Part shown: positions 30,766-41,995 of the stretch, piece after piece
Position numbering within the stretch: the stretch's first letter is position 1
Layout of the letters: every line of letters begins with the position of its first letter
NCBI GenBank assembly: GCA_001464585.1
Contig: LNFF01000032.1
Span: 177,213 to 241,212, forward strand
DNA length: 64,000 nucleotides
Direction: 5' to 3'
Origin: Gammaproteobacteria bacterium Ga0077554
GTDB lineage: Bacteria; Pseudomonadota; Gammaproteobacteria; Ga0077554; Ga007554
Notes under the pieces: generated by a model
Seen by the model: the letters and a program-made list of their open reading frames with translations, nothing else
The model's database searches: none
Told to the model about the DNA's origin: nothing
Made by a program: the position numbers and the translations under genes

Positions 30766-31983
30766 ATGAATTTATTCTGGAATCGTTTTTCTGCGTGTTG
30801 TGGCGTTTCCTGTGCCTTGTTAGCGATGTTTTTCATCAACACAAGCGCGGCGGAAATCACCCCATTGCGTTATCAAACCCAATCGTTAACTATCGATGGC
30901 CGACAGGTGCAGGCCCGGATACCACAAGGCTACCGGCTCGAATTTCTGGGCCCGCTAAACACACCGCGCATGTTGACGTTTGCGTCGGATGGCGCGCTTT
31001 TTGTCGGCTCGAAAGCGGGTATTGTTTATCGGCTCGCGCCACCTTATACCACTGCCAACAAATTAATAGATATCGGCGGCTATCCCCACAGTGTGGCATT
31101 TCGTCAAGGCGAAATACTCATTGCGAAAACCGATGGCGTCTATCGCGCGCCTTTCCAAGCCGGGCAAGAACGTCTTGATTCGAGCGCAGTAAAATTGCTT
31201 GCGGCGTTGCCCGGCGGATGGGGACACAATAGCCGCACATTAAGTGTCGGCCCCGACGGACGCATCTATGTGAGTCTCGGCATTCAAGGCAATTGCAGCG
31301 ATCAATACCTCGGCAAGGATTATGATTTTGATGATCAACGTGGCGGCGTGCTGGTATTGCGTGAGGATGGCAAGCCGCGCTGGCAACCCTACGCATCGGG
31401 CTTACGCAATCCGGTCGGGCTGGCCTGGCAACCAAAAAGCAACGTGCTGTATGCAAGCAACAATGGCCCAGATCATTCGGGTTATGATTTTCCACCGGAA
31501 TATTTTAGCAAACTCACACCGGATTCGTTTCACGGCATGCCATGGTTTCAGAGCGATGGCGCGCGGTTAAAGCGCGATACATGCGAATCCAGCAAGCCTC
31601 CACGGCCGGCCTCTGAAGTAAGCTTGCCAGTTGCAACCTTCCCGGCACGTAGCGCGCCTATGGGTGTCAGCTTCGTCCCTGAAGGCGCGCTTGACCCCGC
31701 ACTCAGCGGTGACGCCATTGTCGCGATCCATGGCTCGTGGGGCACCCAGCCCAGCGGCGGGCCACTGGGCGATCCGGCATCACGACGCCCGCCCCGACTT
31801 GCGATTGTACGTTTCGAAGGGAACAACGCCCAGCGTGTCGATGATTTCGTCACCGGCTTTCAAGCTGCGAATGGCGAACGCTGGGCGCGCCCTATCGGCG
31901 TGGCATTCGGCCCCGACGGCGCACTGTATTTCACCAGCGATAGCGCAACTGAAGGCCTGTTCCGGATACGGCGCGCGCCATAA
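30766..31983 (+). CDS. PQQ-dependent sugar dehydrogenase-like protein (glucose/sorbosone dehydrogenase family)
   Basis: 405 residues with an N-terminal signal peptide (core SCALLAMFFINTSAA), so periplasmic. The body shows beta-propeller blades with the family pattern RMLTFASDGALFVGSKAG, LSVGPDGRIYVSLG, ASGLRNPVGLAW and VAFGPDGALYFTSD. Relatives oxidise sugars or sorbosone with PQQ; the substrate is not determinable and no PQQ genes are nearby. ATG 30766 has GGAGG six bases upstream; an alternative TTG start is weaker. Confidence 0.8.
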   Translation: MNLFWNRFSACCGVSCALLAMFFINTSAAEITPLRYQTQSLTIDGRQVQARIPQGYRLEFLGPLNTPRMLTFASDGALFVGSKAGIVYRLAPPYTTANKLIDIGGYPHSVAFRQGEILIAKTDGVYRAPFQAGQERLDSSAVKLLAALPGGWGHNSRTLSVGPDGRIYVSLGIQGNCSDQYLGKDYDFDDQRGGVLVLREDGKPRWQPYASGLRNPVGLAWQPKSNVLYASNNGPDHSGYDFPPEYFSKLTPDSFHGMPWFQSDGARLKRDTCESSKPPRPASEVSLPVATFPARSAPMGVSFVPEGALDPALSGDAIVAIHGSWGTQPSGGPLGDPASRRPPRLAIVRFEGNNAQRVDDFVTGFQAANGERWARPIGVAFGPDGALYFTSDSATEGLFRIRRAP

Positions 31984-32072
31984 CGCCCGTTGACACGAGC
32001 CACGCCATGGTGTCAGATCTCACTACTGTTTACCTTGGGGGAGTAACGTTTTCACCTCAACCCTCTCCAGGC

Positions 32073-32132
32073 TGTCATCCCGAACGCCGTGAGGGATCTT
32101 GGGGGGGGATTCCTCGCTGCTCGTCGGAATGC
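32073..32132. repeat. decayed member of the dispersed hairpin family
   Basis: TGTCATCCCGAACGCCGTGAGGGATCTT followed by a G-run and GATTCCTCGCTGCTCGTCGGAATG looks like an eroded copy: the left arm is intact and the right arm lacks the terminal TGACA. Confidence 0.5.
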
Positions 32133-32180
32133 CGCAGTCGGTAGCTCGGTAGATACCATATGGGTTAAGGTTTATTTAAC

Positions 32181-32211
32181 GCGCGGGCACAAAAAAATGT
32201 GCCCACGCTAC
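32181..32211 (-). repeat. GTAG-headed REP hairpin, inverted copy next to the RAYT remnant
   Basis: Read on the minus strand: GTAG, then GTGGGCACA, a T-rich loop, TGTGCCCGC. It faces the opposite way to the REP at 32230-32250, so together they form a BIME-like inverted pair beside the transposase remnant. Confidence 0.6.
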
Positions 32212-32229
32212 CAGGTTGGTTTTAGCCTT

Positions 32230-32250
32230 GTAGGGCGGGTCACACCCGCC
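32230..32250 (+). repeat. GTAG-headed REP hairpin next to the RAYT remnant
   Basis: GTAG plus stem GGCGGGT, loop CAC, stem ACCCGCC. It lies three bases from the end of the RAYT remnant, the usual position of its cognate REP. It shares the GTAG-GGCGGGT core with 27987-28020. Confidence 0.65.
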
Positions 32251-32253
32251 ATA

Positions 32254-32760
32254 TTAACCAACCGCCTCACCAAACGCTCCATCAAGGTTTTCTTCCCCCG
32301 CCCATGCCGGGGTCAATACGCCTTCACGCACATAGCGATGGAAGCTTGAATAAGGCCCTTGCACCACTTGTTCCACATGGGCATGTTTCACCGGGTTCCG
32401 GTGAATATAATCCACGTGCGCGGCAAAATCCTTTTCATCATGGATTAGGTGCTCCCAAAAACGGTGTTGCTACAAGGTGCTTTGTCCCTTGGTAACCCGC
32501 CGACGAGACAACCACGCCGCGTTATTTAATCGTTCACCACAACGTTGCGTAACCGTCGTTTTAATGATTCGCCAACGGGTAGAAAAATCAGCGTCGCCAT
32601 CAGACAAAGACCAGAGGCAATGCATGTGATCCGGTAACAGCACCCAGGCATCAATAACGAACGGCAGCGTTTGCCGCACCCGTTCAATACCTGCACGCAG
32701 TGCCAACCGGCTCACTATCGCTTATTTTGGTTCTGTCCATGCCAACCTGAAACGGTGGAT
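32254..32760 (-). pseudogene. REP-associated tyrosine transposase (RAYT) remnant
   Basis: The frame from 32715 downward reads FVIDAWVLLPDHMHCLWSL and RWRIIKTTVTQR, the HUH (HMH) and helix signatures of RAYT transposases. An in-frame TAG at 32470-32472 falls exactly where the family has Trp (SQxxLWQHRFWEH), so a TGG-to-TAG change is likely. Beyond it the same frame continues HRFWEHLIHDEKDFAAHVDY, HRNPVKHAHV and FHRYVREGVLTPAWAG to TAA at 32254. The N-terminus is also broken by a stop just upstream of 32715. It is inactive unless the TAG is suppressed, but flanked by matching REP hairpins. Confidence 0.85.
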
Positions 32761-32888
32761 TCTACCAAACCAGCAAAACGTCAACAGAACCTACATTGTG
32801 ACTGTGCTCAAGGGGGACGGATCCGACAAATAGCCGATGAACGCGCTCTGAGTACGCACAGGGATGGCGCACAAACCAAGCCCGCCGT

Positions 32889-33542
32889 CTACTCATTCAC
32901 CAACACGGCACCTACCGGACACGCCACCCCCGTACCATCCAGCCCGCAGTAGCCACCGGGATTTTTGGCGAGGTATTGCTGGTGATCATCTTCGGCATAG
33001 AAAAATGTCGGCGCGGGTTGGATTTCAGTAGTGATTGCGCCGTAGCCCGCCTTGTGCAGTAACGCTTGATAGGCATCGCGGCTCGCCAGTGCGGCGCTGT
33101 GTTGTGCATCGTCAAAGGTGTAAATCGCGGAGCGGTATTGCGTGCCGACATCATTACCCTGACGCATGCCTTGCGTTGGATTATGCGTTTCCCAAAATAT
33201 TTTCAGCAAGGCTTCATAGCTTATGGCGTGCGGGTCGTACACCACCAACACGACTTCGGTATGACCCGTCATGCCGCTGCACACTTCACGATAGGTGGGG
33301 TTGGGCGTGATGCCGCCCGCATAACCCACCGCCGTGGTGTACACACCCGGTGTTTGCCAGAACTTGCGTTCTGCGCCCCAGAAACAACCCAGCGCAAACA
33401 CGGCTGACTGCATGCCATGAGGGAAGGGTGGCTTGATTACGCGCTCATTGACATAGTGGCGATTGGTTACCTGCATCGGCTCGGTGCGTCCGGGCAAGGC
33501 TTGGCTTGGGGTAGGAAACTGTAATGGTTTGCTGGATGACAT
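32889..33542 (-). CDS. msrA: peptide methionine-S-sulfoxide reductase
   Basis: 217 residues. The catalytic motif is [12 protein letters not shown], with [30 protein letters not shown] and the YHQQYL-like [17 protein letters not shown]-terminus carrying the resolving Cys. It repairs methionine-S-sulfoxide in proteins. No signal peptide was seen, so it is cytoplasmic. ATG 33542 is chosen for AGGAAA about eight bases upstream. Confidence 0.96.
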   Translation of the reverse strand: MSSSKPLQFPTPSQALPGRTEPMQVTNRHYVNERVIKPPFPHGMQSAVFALGCFWGAERKFWQTPGVYTTAVGYAGGITPNPTYREVCSGMTGHTEVVLVVYDPHAISYEALLKIFWETHNPTQGMRQGNDVGTQYRSAIYTFDDAQHSAALASRDAYQALLHKAGYGAITTEIQPAPTFFYAEDDHQQYLAKNPGGYCGLDGTGVACPVGAVLVNE

Positions 33543-33569
33543 GATTAAGTTTCCTGTGTAAGTCATAAT

Positions 33570-33658
33570 TGTCATTTCGACCGCAGGGAGAAATCTTTAT
33601 GCCGTTGAATTATTTCGCGGCCTGGATCTTAGGATTTCTCCCTGCGGTCGAAATGACA
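33570..33658. repeat. dispersed hairpin family, copy d
   Basis: An 89-base element with 26-base perfect arms, TGTCATTTCGACCGCAGGGA onward and its complement. It is between msrA and slyX. The inner spacer is unlike other copies. Confidence 0.8.
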
Positions 33659-33662
33659 CATC

Positions 33663-33872
33663 TCAATAATGCGGTGGCGGCGGTTCCTGCGACGTTGGCA
33701 GCACGTCAAACTGCGCCTGGGCACGCATCTGCTGCCTTACTGATTCAAGCTGGGCGCCGAGGCTATCCAGCATTTTTTGCTGGCGCACAATCACATCGTT
33801 CAATTCCTGCAACGCGGCTTCCTGATAAGTAAGCCGCGTTTCCAGATCAACTATATGCGCATCCTGATCCAT
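33663..33872 (-). CDS. slyX: SlyX family protein
   Basis: 69 residues: MDQDAHIVDLETRLTYQEAA start, a coiled-coil heptad pattern (LETRLTYQEAALQELNDVIV in parts) and a Pro-rich tail ending PPPPHY, all typical of SlyX. The function is unknown. The start ATG 33872 is one base after the tex stop, and its ribosome site must lie in the end of tex, so it is co-transcribed. Longer upstream frames fall inside tex and are rejected. Confidence 0.85.
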   Translation of the reverse strand: MDQDAHIVDLETRLTYQEAALQELNDVIVRQQKMLDSLGAQLESVRQQMRAQAQFDVLPTSQEPPPPHY

Positions 33873-33873
33873 A

Positions 33874-36207
33874 TTACTTTTGACGCAATTTTGAAAATGC
33901 GGCTGACATGGCATTCTCCATGACAGGTTTGGACTCCTGTTTAGGCCTGGAAGCGTGCTGCCGCTTGCGTGGCACCTCCGGCTTTGCAGCAACAACGGCA
34001 ACCGCCGCGTCTTCCAGGCGCATAGTCAGCGCAATGCGGCGACGCTTCTCATCGACCTCAAGCACACGCACCTTCACAATATCACCGGTTTTGACAACGC
34101 TGTGTACGTCTTTAACAAATTTATTCGCCAACGCCGAGACATGCACCAGTCCATCCTGATGCACGCCAATATCCACAAACGCACCGAAGTTGGTAACGTT
34201 AGTCACGGTGCCTTCCAGTATCATGCCCACTTGCAGGTCTTTCAATTCTTCTACGCCTTCCTTGAAGACCGCCGCTTTGAATTCAGGGCGTGGATCACGG
34301 CCGGGCTTTTCCAGTTCGGCAAGAATGTCCTGCACCGTGGGCAGACCAAAGCGTTCGTCGGTGAAATCCCGGGGCGAAAGTGTTTTTAACAGGGCGTTGT
34401 TACCTATCAGCGTGCGAATGTCGACACCCAGCTTGCCAACGATGCGCTGCACCACCGGGTAACTTTCCGGATGCACTGCGGATGCATCCACCGGATTATC
34501 ACCGTTCATGATACGCAAAAATCCGGCGGCCTGTTCAAAGGTTTTATCGCCCAGACGCGGTACTTTTTTGAGTTGATCGCGGTTCATGAAAGAGCCATGA
34601 TGATCACGAAACTCTACAATATTTTTGGCCAGGGTCTGATTCAAACCAGAAATACGCGCCAGCAAAGGAACCGACGCAGTATTCACATCCACGCCCACCG
34701 CATTCACGCAATCTTCCACCACCGCGTCCAGTGTACGCGCCAGCTCTACCTGATTCACATCATGCTGATATTGCCCCACACCAATTGCCTTGGGATCAAT
34801 TTTCACCAACTCGGCCAGGGGATCCTGCAAGCGCCGCGCAATGGATACCGCACCGCGCAGACTGACATCAAGATCAGGGAATTCCTGCGAGGCAAATTCT
34901 GATGCTGAATACACCGACGCGCCGGCTTCTGATACAACCAGCTTTTGCAATGCGAACTCGGGGTAGCGCTTGGCCAATTCGGTGGACAGGCGTTCGGTTT
35001 CGCGCGATGCCGTGCCATTGCCAATGCTCACCAGCTCTACCTTGTGCTTGCGCGACAACTCGGCTAACGCATGCAGCGCAGCATCCCATTGGTTGCGTGG
35101 CACATGCGGATAAATGGTTGCAGTATCGAGCAATTTGCCGTTGATATCCACCACAGCGACTTTCACGCCACTGCGCAACCCAGGATCCAGACCCATCACG
35201 ACGCGCGGCCCGGCGGGGGCGGCCAGCAGCAGGTCATGCATATTACGTGCAAATACCTTCATCGCCTCAGCTTCGGCGTTATCACGCAGATGCATCATCA
35301 ACTCAAGATCAAGGTGTATGAATATTTTCACGCGCCACGACCAGCGCACTGTCTCGCCCAACCAGGTATCGGCAGCACGGCCTTGCTGCGAAATTTTGAA
35401 ACGCTGCGCAATCATGCGTTCACAGGTGTTTTGTTGCGCCTGCTTATTTGATTTCTCGGGCGCGTCTGATGCGACGGTTTCTTCCGGCAACACCATGCTC
35501 ACCTGCAAAAAGCCTTCATTACGACCCCGCAGCAACGCCAGCGCGCGATGCGAAGGCACGGCGTTGAGCGGTTCACGATAATCAAAATAGTCGCGGAACT
35601 TCGCGCCCTCTTCCTGCTTGCCTTCTTTCACGCAACTGACAATCGCCGCATTGCTCCACACAAATTCGCGCAATCGACCCAATAATTCCGCGTCTTCGGC
35701 AAACTGTTCAATCAAAATATGACGCGCGCCTTCCAGCGCCGCTTTCACATCGGCCACACCCTTATCGACACTCACATAGGCTACGGCGGCCTCTTCAGGC
35801 GTTAACTCGGGATCAAGCAACAATGCCTGCGCCAGCGGCGCCAACCCGGCTTCACGCGCAATCTGCGCCTTGGTGCGGCGCTTGGGCTTATACGGTAAGT
35901 ACAGATCTTCGAGACGGGTCTTGGTATCCGCTTCACTAATCTCCTTACCCAACTGCGGCGTGAGCTTGTCTTGCTCCGTAATACTCTTTAATATCGCAGC
36001 ACGGCGATCTTCCATCTCACGCAAATAACGCACGCGCTCTTCCAGAAAACGCAGTTGTATGTCATCCAGGCCACCCGTCGCTTCTTTGCGATAACGCGCA
36101 ATAAACGGCACCGTCGCGCCTTCATCGAGCAACTCCACAACAGTCTCAATCTGTTTTTCACGCACACCAAGTTCGTTAGCGATGCGCTGGGTAATAGTCA
36201 TGATCAT
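33874..36207 (-). CDS. tex: Tex family S1-domain RNA-binding protein
   Basis: 777 residues with the full Tex layout: an N-terminal helical part ([14 protein letters not shown] onward), a YqgF-like RNase H fold ([18 protein letters not shown], near 340), helix-hairpin-helix segments ([21 protein letters not shown]) and a C-terminal S1 domain ([20 protein letters not shown], near 670). It acts in transcription or RNA metabolism. ATG 36207 or 36201 are equally possible. It leads slyX. Confidence 0.95.
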   Translation of the reverse strand: MIMTITQRIANELGVREKQIETVVELLDEGATVPFIARYRKEATGGLDDIQLRFLEERVRYLREMEDRRAAILKSITEQDKLTPQLGKEISEADTKTRLEDLYLPYKPKRRTKAQIAREAGLAPLAQALLLDPELTPEEAAVAYVSVDKGVADVKAALEGARHILIEQFAEDAELLGRLREFVWSNAAIVSCVKEGKQEEGAKFRDYFDYREPLNAVPSHRALALLRGRNEGFLQVSMVLPEETVASDAPEKSNKQAQQNTCERMIAQRFKISQQGRAADTWLGETVRWSWRVKIFIHLDLELMMHLRDNAEAEAMKVFARNMHDLLLAAPAGPRVVMGLDPGLRSGVKVAVVDINGKLLDTATIYPHVPRNQWDAALHALAELSRKHKVELVSIGNGTASRETERLSTELAKRYPEFALQKLVVSEAGASVYSASEFASQEFPDLDVSLRGAVSIARRLQDPLAELVKIDPKAIGVGQYQHDVNQVELARTLDAVVEDCVNAVGVDVNTASVPLLARISGLNQTLAKNIVEFRDHHGSFMNRDQLKKVPRLGDKTFEQAAGFLRIMNGDNPVDASAVHPESYPVVQRIVGKLGVDIRTLIGNNALLKTLSPRDFTDERFGLPTVQDILAELEKPGRDPRPEFKAAVFKEGVEELKDLQVGMILEGTVTNVTNFGAFVDIGVHQDGLVHVSALANKFVKDVHSVVKTGDIVKVRVLEVDEKRRRIALTMRLEDAAVAVVAAKPEVPRKRQHASRPKQESKPVMENAMSAAFSKLRQK

Positions 36208-36317
36208 GTGCTGCGAGCCTTTTCTGGAATGTTGATGCTTATCTTAACAGAATTGTGCGAAATATTTATATCATGCACCTTCATTGTCTTACTCAAACTC
36301 TTGTTAAAAACAGCACC

Positions 36318-36375
36318 TGTCATTCCGAACGAATGTGAGGAATCTTAAAGATTTCTCGCTACGCTCGAAATGACA
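36318..36375. repeat. dispersed hairpin family, copy e
   Basis: A short 58-base copy: TGTCATTCCGAACG...CGCTCGAAATGACA, with GGAATCTT/AAGATTTC inside. It lies upstream of tex and of the divergent DUF455 gene. Confidence 0.7.
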
Positions 36376-36480
36376 AGCGAGAAGCAGCACTTTAGCAACG
36401 TTGGTTTGTTATAAAATCAAGCTAAAAATAGATTTTTTTGATAAAATTTCTAAAATCAGCATTTTTAACTACGGCCTTCC

Positions 36481-37299
36481 ATGTCTCAAGATCTGTTTCA
36501 TCGTGCGTACGCCTGCCTGCAAACCAATGACGTAGACAGCAAGCTCGCACTGACGGCGGCATTAGCGGCTGACTGGAAATGCGGCGCGCTCTGCTTGCAG
36601 AACAGCGATACTCCTGTAGCAGCTATTACCGAACCCGGACGCCCCGACAAACCTGAACTGGTCTCCGCACTGAAGGTAGCGCAACGCAAAGTATCTTCAC
36701 CCGCCGGCCGCGCGGCGCTGATCCATTCGATTACGCATATCGAGTTCAATGCCATCAATCTGGCACTGGATGCCGCGTACCGTTTTCGTGATCTACCCCG
36801 AGAATATTATGGTGACTGGCTGAAAGTGGCGGCGGAAGAGGCCTACCATTTCACATTGTTGCGCGACCATCTGCGCAGCCTGGGATATGATTACGGCAGC
36901 TTTACCGCGCATAACGGCCTGTGGGAAATGGCGGTGAGAACGGCGCATGACCCGCTGGTGCGCATGGCACTGGTGCCGCGCGTGCTGGAAGCACGCGGCC
37001 TGGATGTCACGCCAGTGCTGATACATAAAATGGCATCGGGTGGTGACAAACGCGCCGTGGAAATTCTGGAAATCATCCTGCGCGATGAAGTCGATCATGT
37101 GCGCATTGGTAACCATTGGTATACCTATCTGTGCGCACAACGCAACATCGAACCTATGGCAATGTTTCGCGCCTTATTGCAGGAATACAACGCACAGGTG
37201 CGCCCGCCCTTTCACACCGCAGCGCGGTTGGCCGCAGGATTTAGCGAAGAGGAGCTGGATACGCTGGCGCGCACATCACACACTACTCTACCGAAATAG
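36481..37299 (+). CDS. DUF455 ferritin-like protein
   Basis: 272 residues, helical, with the di-iron ligand pattern of the ferritin-like superfamily: HIEFNAINLALDA (near 81), EEAYHF (near 119), RVLEARGLD (near 168) and RDEVDHVRIGNHWY (near 200). The family is predicted to hold a di-iron centre and act as an oxidase or hydroxylase; its substrate is unknown. Its end overlaps the convergent aldose epimerase gene by 17 bases. Confidence 0.85.
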   Translation: MSQDLFHRAYACLQTNDVDSKLALTAALAADWKCGALCLQNSDTPVAAITEPGRPDKPELVSALKVAQRKVSSPAGRAALIHSITHIEFNAINLALDAAYRFRDLPREYYGDWLKVAAEEAYHFTLLRDHLRSLGYDYGSFTAHNGLWEMAVRTAHDPLVRMALVPRVLEARGLDVTPVLIHKMASGGDKRAVEILEIILRDEVDHVRIGNHWYTYLCAQRNIEPMAMFRALLQEYNAQVRPPFHTAARLAAGFSEEELDTLARTSHTTLPK

Positions 37300-38149
37300 T
37301 ATACCGCCACACGCGCTCCTGCCCCGCCGCGATGCCCACCACCCCCGGCTTATCACGAAACTCACCATCAAACCCTTGCGGGCTGGCATGTCCTTGCCAG
37401 GGTTCAATGCATATAAAAGGCGCGCCCGGTTTGGTCCATATTCCCAGATGCGGGAAATCCTTAAAATCAACACGAACCACTGGCGCACCAGGGGCGGTGT
37501 AGGTGAGTGAACGGCTTTTGAGCTTATCAAAAAATATTACGTCATCGACAAACAGCGCATCACTCAACGGCATATCACGGCCTTGTACAGGCGTTGGACA
37601 CGCCTCACCCTTCACCAGCCCACCCTGCAAACGGCGAATCGGCGCGGGCTCTGCCTGGTCAAATACAAGTTTGTGCTGCGCCCTGTCAGCATTCGAGGAT
37701 AACGGCCAGGCAAAGGCAGGGTGCGTACCGACACTGCACAATAAGTCACTGGTAGCCGGGTTGCGCACGGCATATATAATTTCCAGCGCGTTATTTTTCA
37801 AGCGATGGGTAATGCGTAACTCAAACGCAAAGGGATAGCGCTCACGCGTCTGCTCGCTGTCTTTCAGCACCATGGTGCAACTGCTGTCACTTGAGGATTC
37901 ACAGACAAAGGGTAGATCGCGCGCAAAGCCGTGCTGGCCAAGCTGATAACTTTTACCTTCATGATGCAATGTATCATTCTTCAACCGGCCCACAATCGGA
38001 AACAAATGCGGCGCATGGCGCGCCCATACGGCGGGATCAGCCTGCCACAGCAACTCCAGTCCCGCTGCTGTTTTGATTGACTGCATTTCAGCGCCCTGGA
38101 TAGAGATTGCGACTGACAGCGCCTTGGAATGCAATTTAATCATAGTCAT
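37283..38149 (-). CDS. aldose 1-epimerase family protein (LacX/YeaD-like)
   Basis: 288 residues with the galactose-mutarotase beta-sandwich: QGAEMQSIKTAAGLELLWQ start, HLFPIVGRL, a GTHPAFAWPL strand with a catalytic-type His, and the C-terminal FICIEPWQG. It probably interconverts sugar anomers, or hexose-6-phosphates in the YeaD branch. GAGG lies seven bases before ATG 38149. The gene runs convergently into the DUF455 gene. Confidence 0.85.
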   Translation of the reverse strand: MTMIKLHSKALSVAISIQGAEMQSIKTAAGLELLWQADPAVWARHAPHLFPIVGRLKNDTLHHEGKSYQLGQHGFARDLPFVCESSSDSSCTMVLKDSEQTRERYPFAFELRITHRLKNNALEIIYAVRNPATSDLLCSVGTHPAFAWPLSSNADRAQHKLVFDQAEPAPIRRLQGGLVKGEACPTPVQGRDMPLSDALFVDDVIFFDKLKSRSLTYTAPGAPVVRVDFKDFPHLGIWTKPGAPFICIEPWQGHASPQGFDGEFRDKPGVVGIAAGQERVWRYTISVE

Positions 38150-38186
38150 TCTTATGCCTCTTCTTCAATAGTAAACCCAGATAAAT

Positions 38187-38270
38187 TGTCATTTCGACCA
38201 ACGGGAGAAATCCTTGTCTCGAACGAATGTGAGAGATCTTTCAAGATTTCTCCCGTTGGTCGAAATGACA
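38187..38270. repeat. dispersed hairpin family, copy f
   Basis: An 84-base element with 26-base perfect arms around CCAACGGGAG/CTCCCGTTGG. Near-identical to copy g (51074-51157) in the opposite orientation. It lies between the epimerase gene and the end of metH. Confidence 0.85.
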
Positions 38271-38298
38271 GACCGGGACTTGTTCAGCAACATACCGT

Positions 38299-41200
38299 TT
38301 ATTCATCATAAGCCAGAACTGGCGCCAACCACCGCTCCACGGTCGCCACATCCATCCCTTTGCGCCGCGCATAATCTTCCACCTGGTCTTTTTCTATTTT
38401 CCCCACCGAAAAATAGGACGACTCAGGATGGGAAAAATAAAAACCACTCACGGCTGCCGTGGGCAACATGGCGAAACTTTCAGTGAGTGTAATTCCTGCT
38501 TTTTTCGGCGCATCCAGCAGATCAAACAACGGTCCTTTTTCGGTATGATCAGGACACGCCGCATAACCCGGCGCGGGACGCACGCCACGGTATTTTTCTT
38601 CTATCAGCTCTTCGCTGCTGAGATGTTCATCAGGCGCATAACCCCAGAACTCTTTGCGCATCCGCTGATGCATCATTTCGGCGCAGGCCTCGGCGAGACG
38701 ATCCGCCAGCGCCTTGAGCATGATGCTGTTGTAGTCGTCATGATTTTTTTCATATTCAGCAACCCGCACATCAATGCCGATGCCGGTAGTCACCGCAAAC
38801 GCGCCGATATAATCCTTAACGCCACTGTCTTTAGGCGCAACAAAATCCGCCAGACACAGGTTGGGGCGACCTGGTGGTTTCATCACTTGCTGGCGTAGCG
38901 TATGGAACGTCATGGCTATTTTCGTGCGTGATTCATCGCTATAAATTTCGATGTCTTCATTAACGCTGTTGGCAGGGAAGATGCCAATCACCACGTTGGC
39001 CTGCAACCATTTTTCATCAATGATACGCTTGAGCATATGCTGCGCGTCATTGAACACGTTCGTCGCGGCTTCACCCACCACGGCATCACCCAAAATTTTT
39101 GGATAACGCCCGGCAAGCTCCCAGGTTTGGAAAAAAGGTGTCCAGTCGATATACTCGCTGATATCCGCCAGCGGATAACTTTCAAACGCCCGCAAACCCA
39201 CCAGATGCGGCGTGGGTGGAACATAGGTCTGCCAATCGGTTTTCAGGCCGTGCTGGCGCGCATCCACCAATGTATGGCGCTTGCTTTCAGATTTTCTGCC
39301 CTTGCGGTCTACGCGTATTTTTTCATATTCAATTTTTACATCATTGACAAATCCGGTCTTCAAATCATCGCTTAACAGGCTTGAGCACACACCCACACTG
39401 CGCGACGCATCCTGCACATACACGGTAGGCCCATGGTATCCCGGCTCAATCTTGACAGCGGTATGCACTCGCGACGTTGTAGCCCCGCCAATCAACAGCG
39501 GGATGGTGAAGCCTTCACGCTCCATCTCCTTGGCGACATACGCCATTTCTTCCAGTGACGGCGTAATCAACCCTGACAGCCCAATGATATCCACCTTCTC
39601 ATCCCGCGCGGTCTGCAGTATTCTGGCGCAGGGAACCATGACACCCAGGTCAACCACATCAAAATTATTGCACTGCAACACCACACCGACGATATTTTTG
39701 CCAATATCGTGAACATCACCTTTCACAGTGGCCATCAGAATTTTTCCTTTGGCCTTTTGTTCACCGCCCGCACCCTTTTCCGCTTCAATGTACGGAATAA
39801 GATGCGCCACCGCCTGCTTCATGACACGCGCGCTTTTTACCACCTGCGGCAAAAACATTTTTCCCTCACCAAATAAATCACCCACCACGTTCATACCCGT
39901 CATCAACGGCCCTTCAATCACATGGATAGGGCGTTCTGACTGGCTGCGCGCCTCCTCGGTATCTTCAATCACGTAAGTGGTAATGCCGCGCACCAGCGCA
40001 TGGGTGAGCCGCTCGGTCACCGTGCCATTACGCCACGCCAGATCTTCGACCTTGACCTTGTCGCCGCCTTTGACGGACTCGGCAAACTCCACCAGCCGCT
40101 CGGTTGAATCCGGGCGACGGTTAAGCAGCACATCTTCAACGCGCTCCAGCACCTCGGATGGAATCTGTTCATACACACCCAATTGCCCGGCATTGACAAT
40201 GCCCATCGTCATGCCCGCCTTGATGGCGTGATATAAAAAAGCCGTGTGTATCGCTTCGCGCACCGGCTCGTTGCCACGAAACGAGAACGAGACATTACTT
40301 ACGCCGCCACTGATCTTGGCGTAGGGCAACGTTTGTTTGATAATCCGCGTGGCTTCGATAAAGTCCACGCCATAATTGTTATGCTCTTCAATGCCCGTGG
40401 CAACGGCAAAGATATTCGGATCAAAAATAATATCTTCCGGCGGAAATCCCACTTCATTGACGAGAATATTATAGGATTCGGTGCAGATCTCCACCTTACG
40501 CTGCTGCGTATCCGCCTGGCCTTTCTCATCAAACGCCATCACAATCACTGCCGCGCCATAACGCCGCACCAGCTTGGCCCGTTCAACAAACTCGGCCTTG
40601 CCTTCTTTCATGCTGATGGAGTTGACGATAGGCTTCCCCTGCACACATTTCAGGCCCGCCTCAATCACCGACCACTTTGACGAATCAATCATGATCGGTA
40701 CGCGCGAAATATCCGGCTCGGATGCAATCAAATTCAAAAAGGTCACCATCGCCTTTTCCGAGTCGAGCATGCCTTCATCCATATTGATGTCGATGATCTG
40801 CGCGCCGTTTTCTACCTGCTGACGCGCCACATCCAGCGCTTTATCGTATTCACCACCAATAATCAGGCGTGCAAACATTTTCGAGCCGGTGACATTGGTA
40901 CGCTCACCAACATTCACAAACAGCGAATCAGCGCCAATATTAAACGGCTCCAGTCCCGACAAACGGCACTTCTTTTCAATCTCAGGCACAACACGCGGCG
41001 GTATCGCGCGCACCACATCAGCGATTGCCTTGATATGTGCGGGCGTCGTGCCGCAACATCCACCCACAATATTCAGGAAACCACTCGCAGCAAACTCTTT
41101 AATCAGCTCGGCCATCGACTCTGGGCTTTCATCATATTCACCAAACTCATTGGGCAACCCCGCGTTCGGATGCGCGCTGACATAAGTGTCCGCAATCTTC

Positions 41201-41973
41201 GACAGCTCCTGGATATAAGGACGCAATTCCTTTGCACCGAGCGCGCAATTCAAGCCAATGCTTAACGGCTGCACATGCGACACTGAATTCCAGAATGCCT
41301 CAGTCACCTGCCCCGACAAGGTGCGGCCACTGGCATCGGTGATGGTGCCCGAGATCATGATCGGTAGCCGCATACCATGATCTTCAAAATATTGCTCAAT
41401 CGCAAACAGCGCGGCCTTGGCATTGAGCGTGTCAAAGATGGTTTCCACCATCAGAATATCCGCACCACCTTCCACCAGGCCGTGTATCGCTTCAACATAC
41501 GTCGCCACCAGTTGATCAAACGTCACATTCCTGAAGCCCGGATCATTGACATCGGGCGAAATTGACGCGGTGCGGCTGGTCGGCCCCAACACCCCCGCGA
41601 CAAAGCGCGGCTTATCCGGCGTCTTGGCCTGTGCTGCATCGGCCGCCGAGCGCGCCAGTTTTGCGGCCGCGAAGTTCAGTTCATACACCAGCTCTTCCAT
41701 GTGATAATCGGCCATGGAAATCGCCGTGGAATTAAACGTATTGGTTTCCAGAATATCCGCGCCCGCATCAAGATAAGCGCTATGGATGGCATAAATAATC
41801 TGCGGCTGCGTGAGCGTCAGCAAATCATTATTGCCTTTTACGTCATGCGCAAAATCGGCAAAGCGCGCGCCCCGGTAATCGGCCTCGTCCAGCTTATAGG
41901 TCTGAATCATGGTGCCCATCGCACCGTCCAGAATCAGGATTCGCTGCTTGAGATGCTGCTCTAAAAGACTCAT
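38299..41973 (-). CDS. metH: cobalamin-dependent methionine synthase
   Basis: About 1224 residues with all four MetH modules: the homocysteine-binding domain (1 to about 320; zinc Cys pair in [11 protein letters not shown]), a methyltetrahydrofolate domain (about 345-620, [11 protein letters not shown]), the B12 domain ([11 protein letters not shown] holding the cobalt-ligating His, near 760) and the SAM activation domain ([12 protein letters not shown] near the end). It methylates homocysteine. The start MSLLEQHL at 41973 aligns with E. coli MetH; an ATG at 41988 and a GTG at 42003 are possible, the latter overlapping pncC. No cobalamin riboswitch was seen. Confidence 0.97.
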   Translation of the reverse strand: MSLLEQHLKQRILILDGAMGTMIQTYKLDEADYRGARFADFAHDVKGNNDLLTLTQPQIIYAIHSAYLDAGADILETNTFNSTAISMADYHMEELVYELNFAAAKLARSAADAAQAKTPDKPRFVAGVLGPTSRTASISPDVNDPGFRNVTFDQLVATYVEAIHGLVEGGADILMVETIFDTLNAKAALFAIEQYFEDHGMRLPIMISGTITDASGRTLSGQVTEAFWNSVSHVQPLSIGLNCALGAKELRPYIQELSKIADTYVSAHPNAGLPNEFGEYDESPESMAELIKEFAASGFLNIVGGCCGTTPAHIKAIADVVRAIPPRVVPEIEKKCRLSGLEPFNIGADSLFVNVGERTNVTGSKMFARLIIGGEYDKALDVARQQVENGAQIIDINMDEGMLDSEKAMVTFLNLIASEPDISRVPIMIDSSKWSVIEAGLKCVQGKPIVNSISMKEGKAEFVERAKLVRRYGAAVIVMAFDEKGQADTQQRKVEICTESYNILVNEVGFPPEDIIFDPNIFAVATGIEEHNNYGVDFIEATRIIKQTLPYAKISGGVSNVSFSFRGNEPVREAIHTAFLYHAIKAGMTMGIVNAGQLGVYEQIPSEVLERVEDVLLNRRPDSTERLVEFAESVKGGDKVKVEDLAWRNGTVTERLTHALVRGITTYVIEDTEEARSQSERPIHVIEGPLMTGMNVVGDLFGEGKMFLPQVVKSARVMKQAVAHLIPYIEAEKGAGGEQKAKGKILMATVKGDVHDIGKNIVGVVLQCNNFDVVDLGVMVPCARILQTARDEKVDIIGLSGLITPSLEEMAYVAKEMEREGFTIPLLIGGATTSRVHTAVKIEPGYHGPTVYVQDASRSVGVCSSLLSDDLKTGFVNDVKIEYEKIRVDRKGRKSESKRHTLVDARQHGLKTDWQTYVPPTPHLVGLRAFESYPLADISEYIDWTPFFQTWELAGRYPKILGDAVVGEAATNVFNDAQHMLKRIIDEKWLQANVVIGIFPANSVNEDIEIYSDESRTKIAMTFHTLRQQVMKPPGRPNLCLADFVAPKDSGVKDYIGAFAVTTGIGIDVRVAEYEKNHDDYNSIMLKALADRLAEACAEMMHQRMRKEFWGYAPDEHLSSEELIEEKYRGVRPAPGYAACPDHTEKGPLFDLLDAPKKAGITLTESFAMLPTAAVSGFYFSHPESSYFSVGKIEKDQVEDYARRKGMDVATVERWLAPVLAYDE

Positions 41974-41995
41974 GTTATTTTCTTGCATAATCCTG

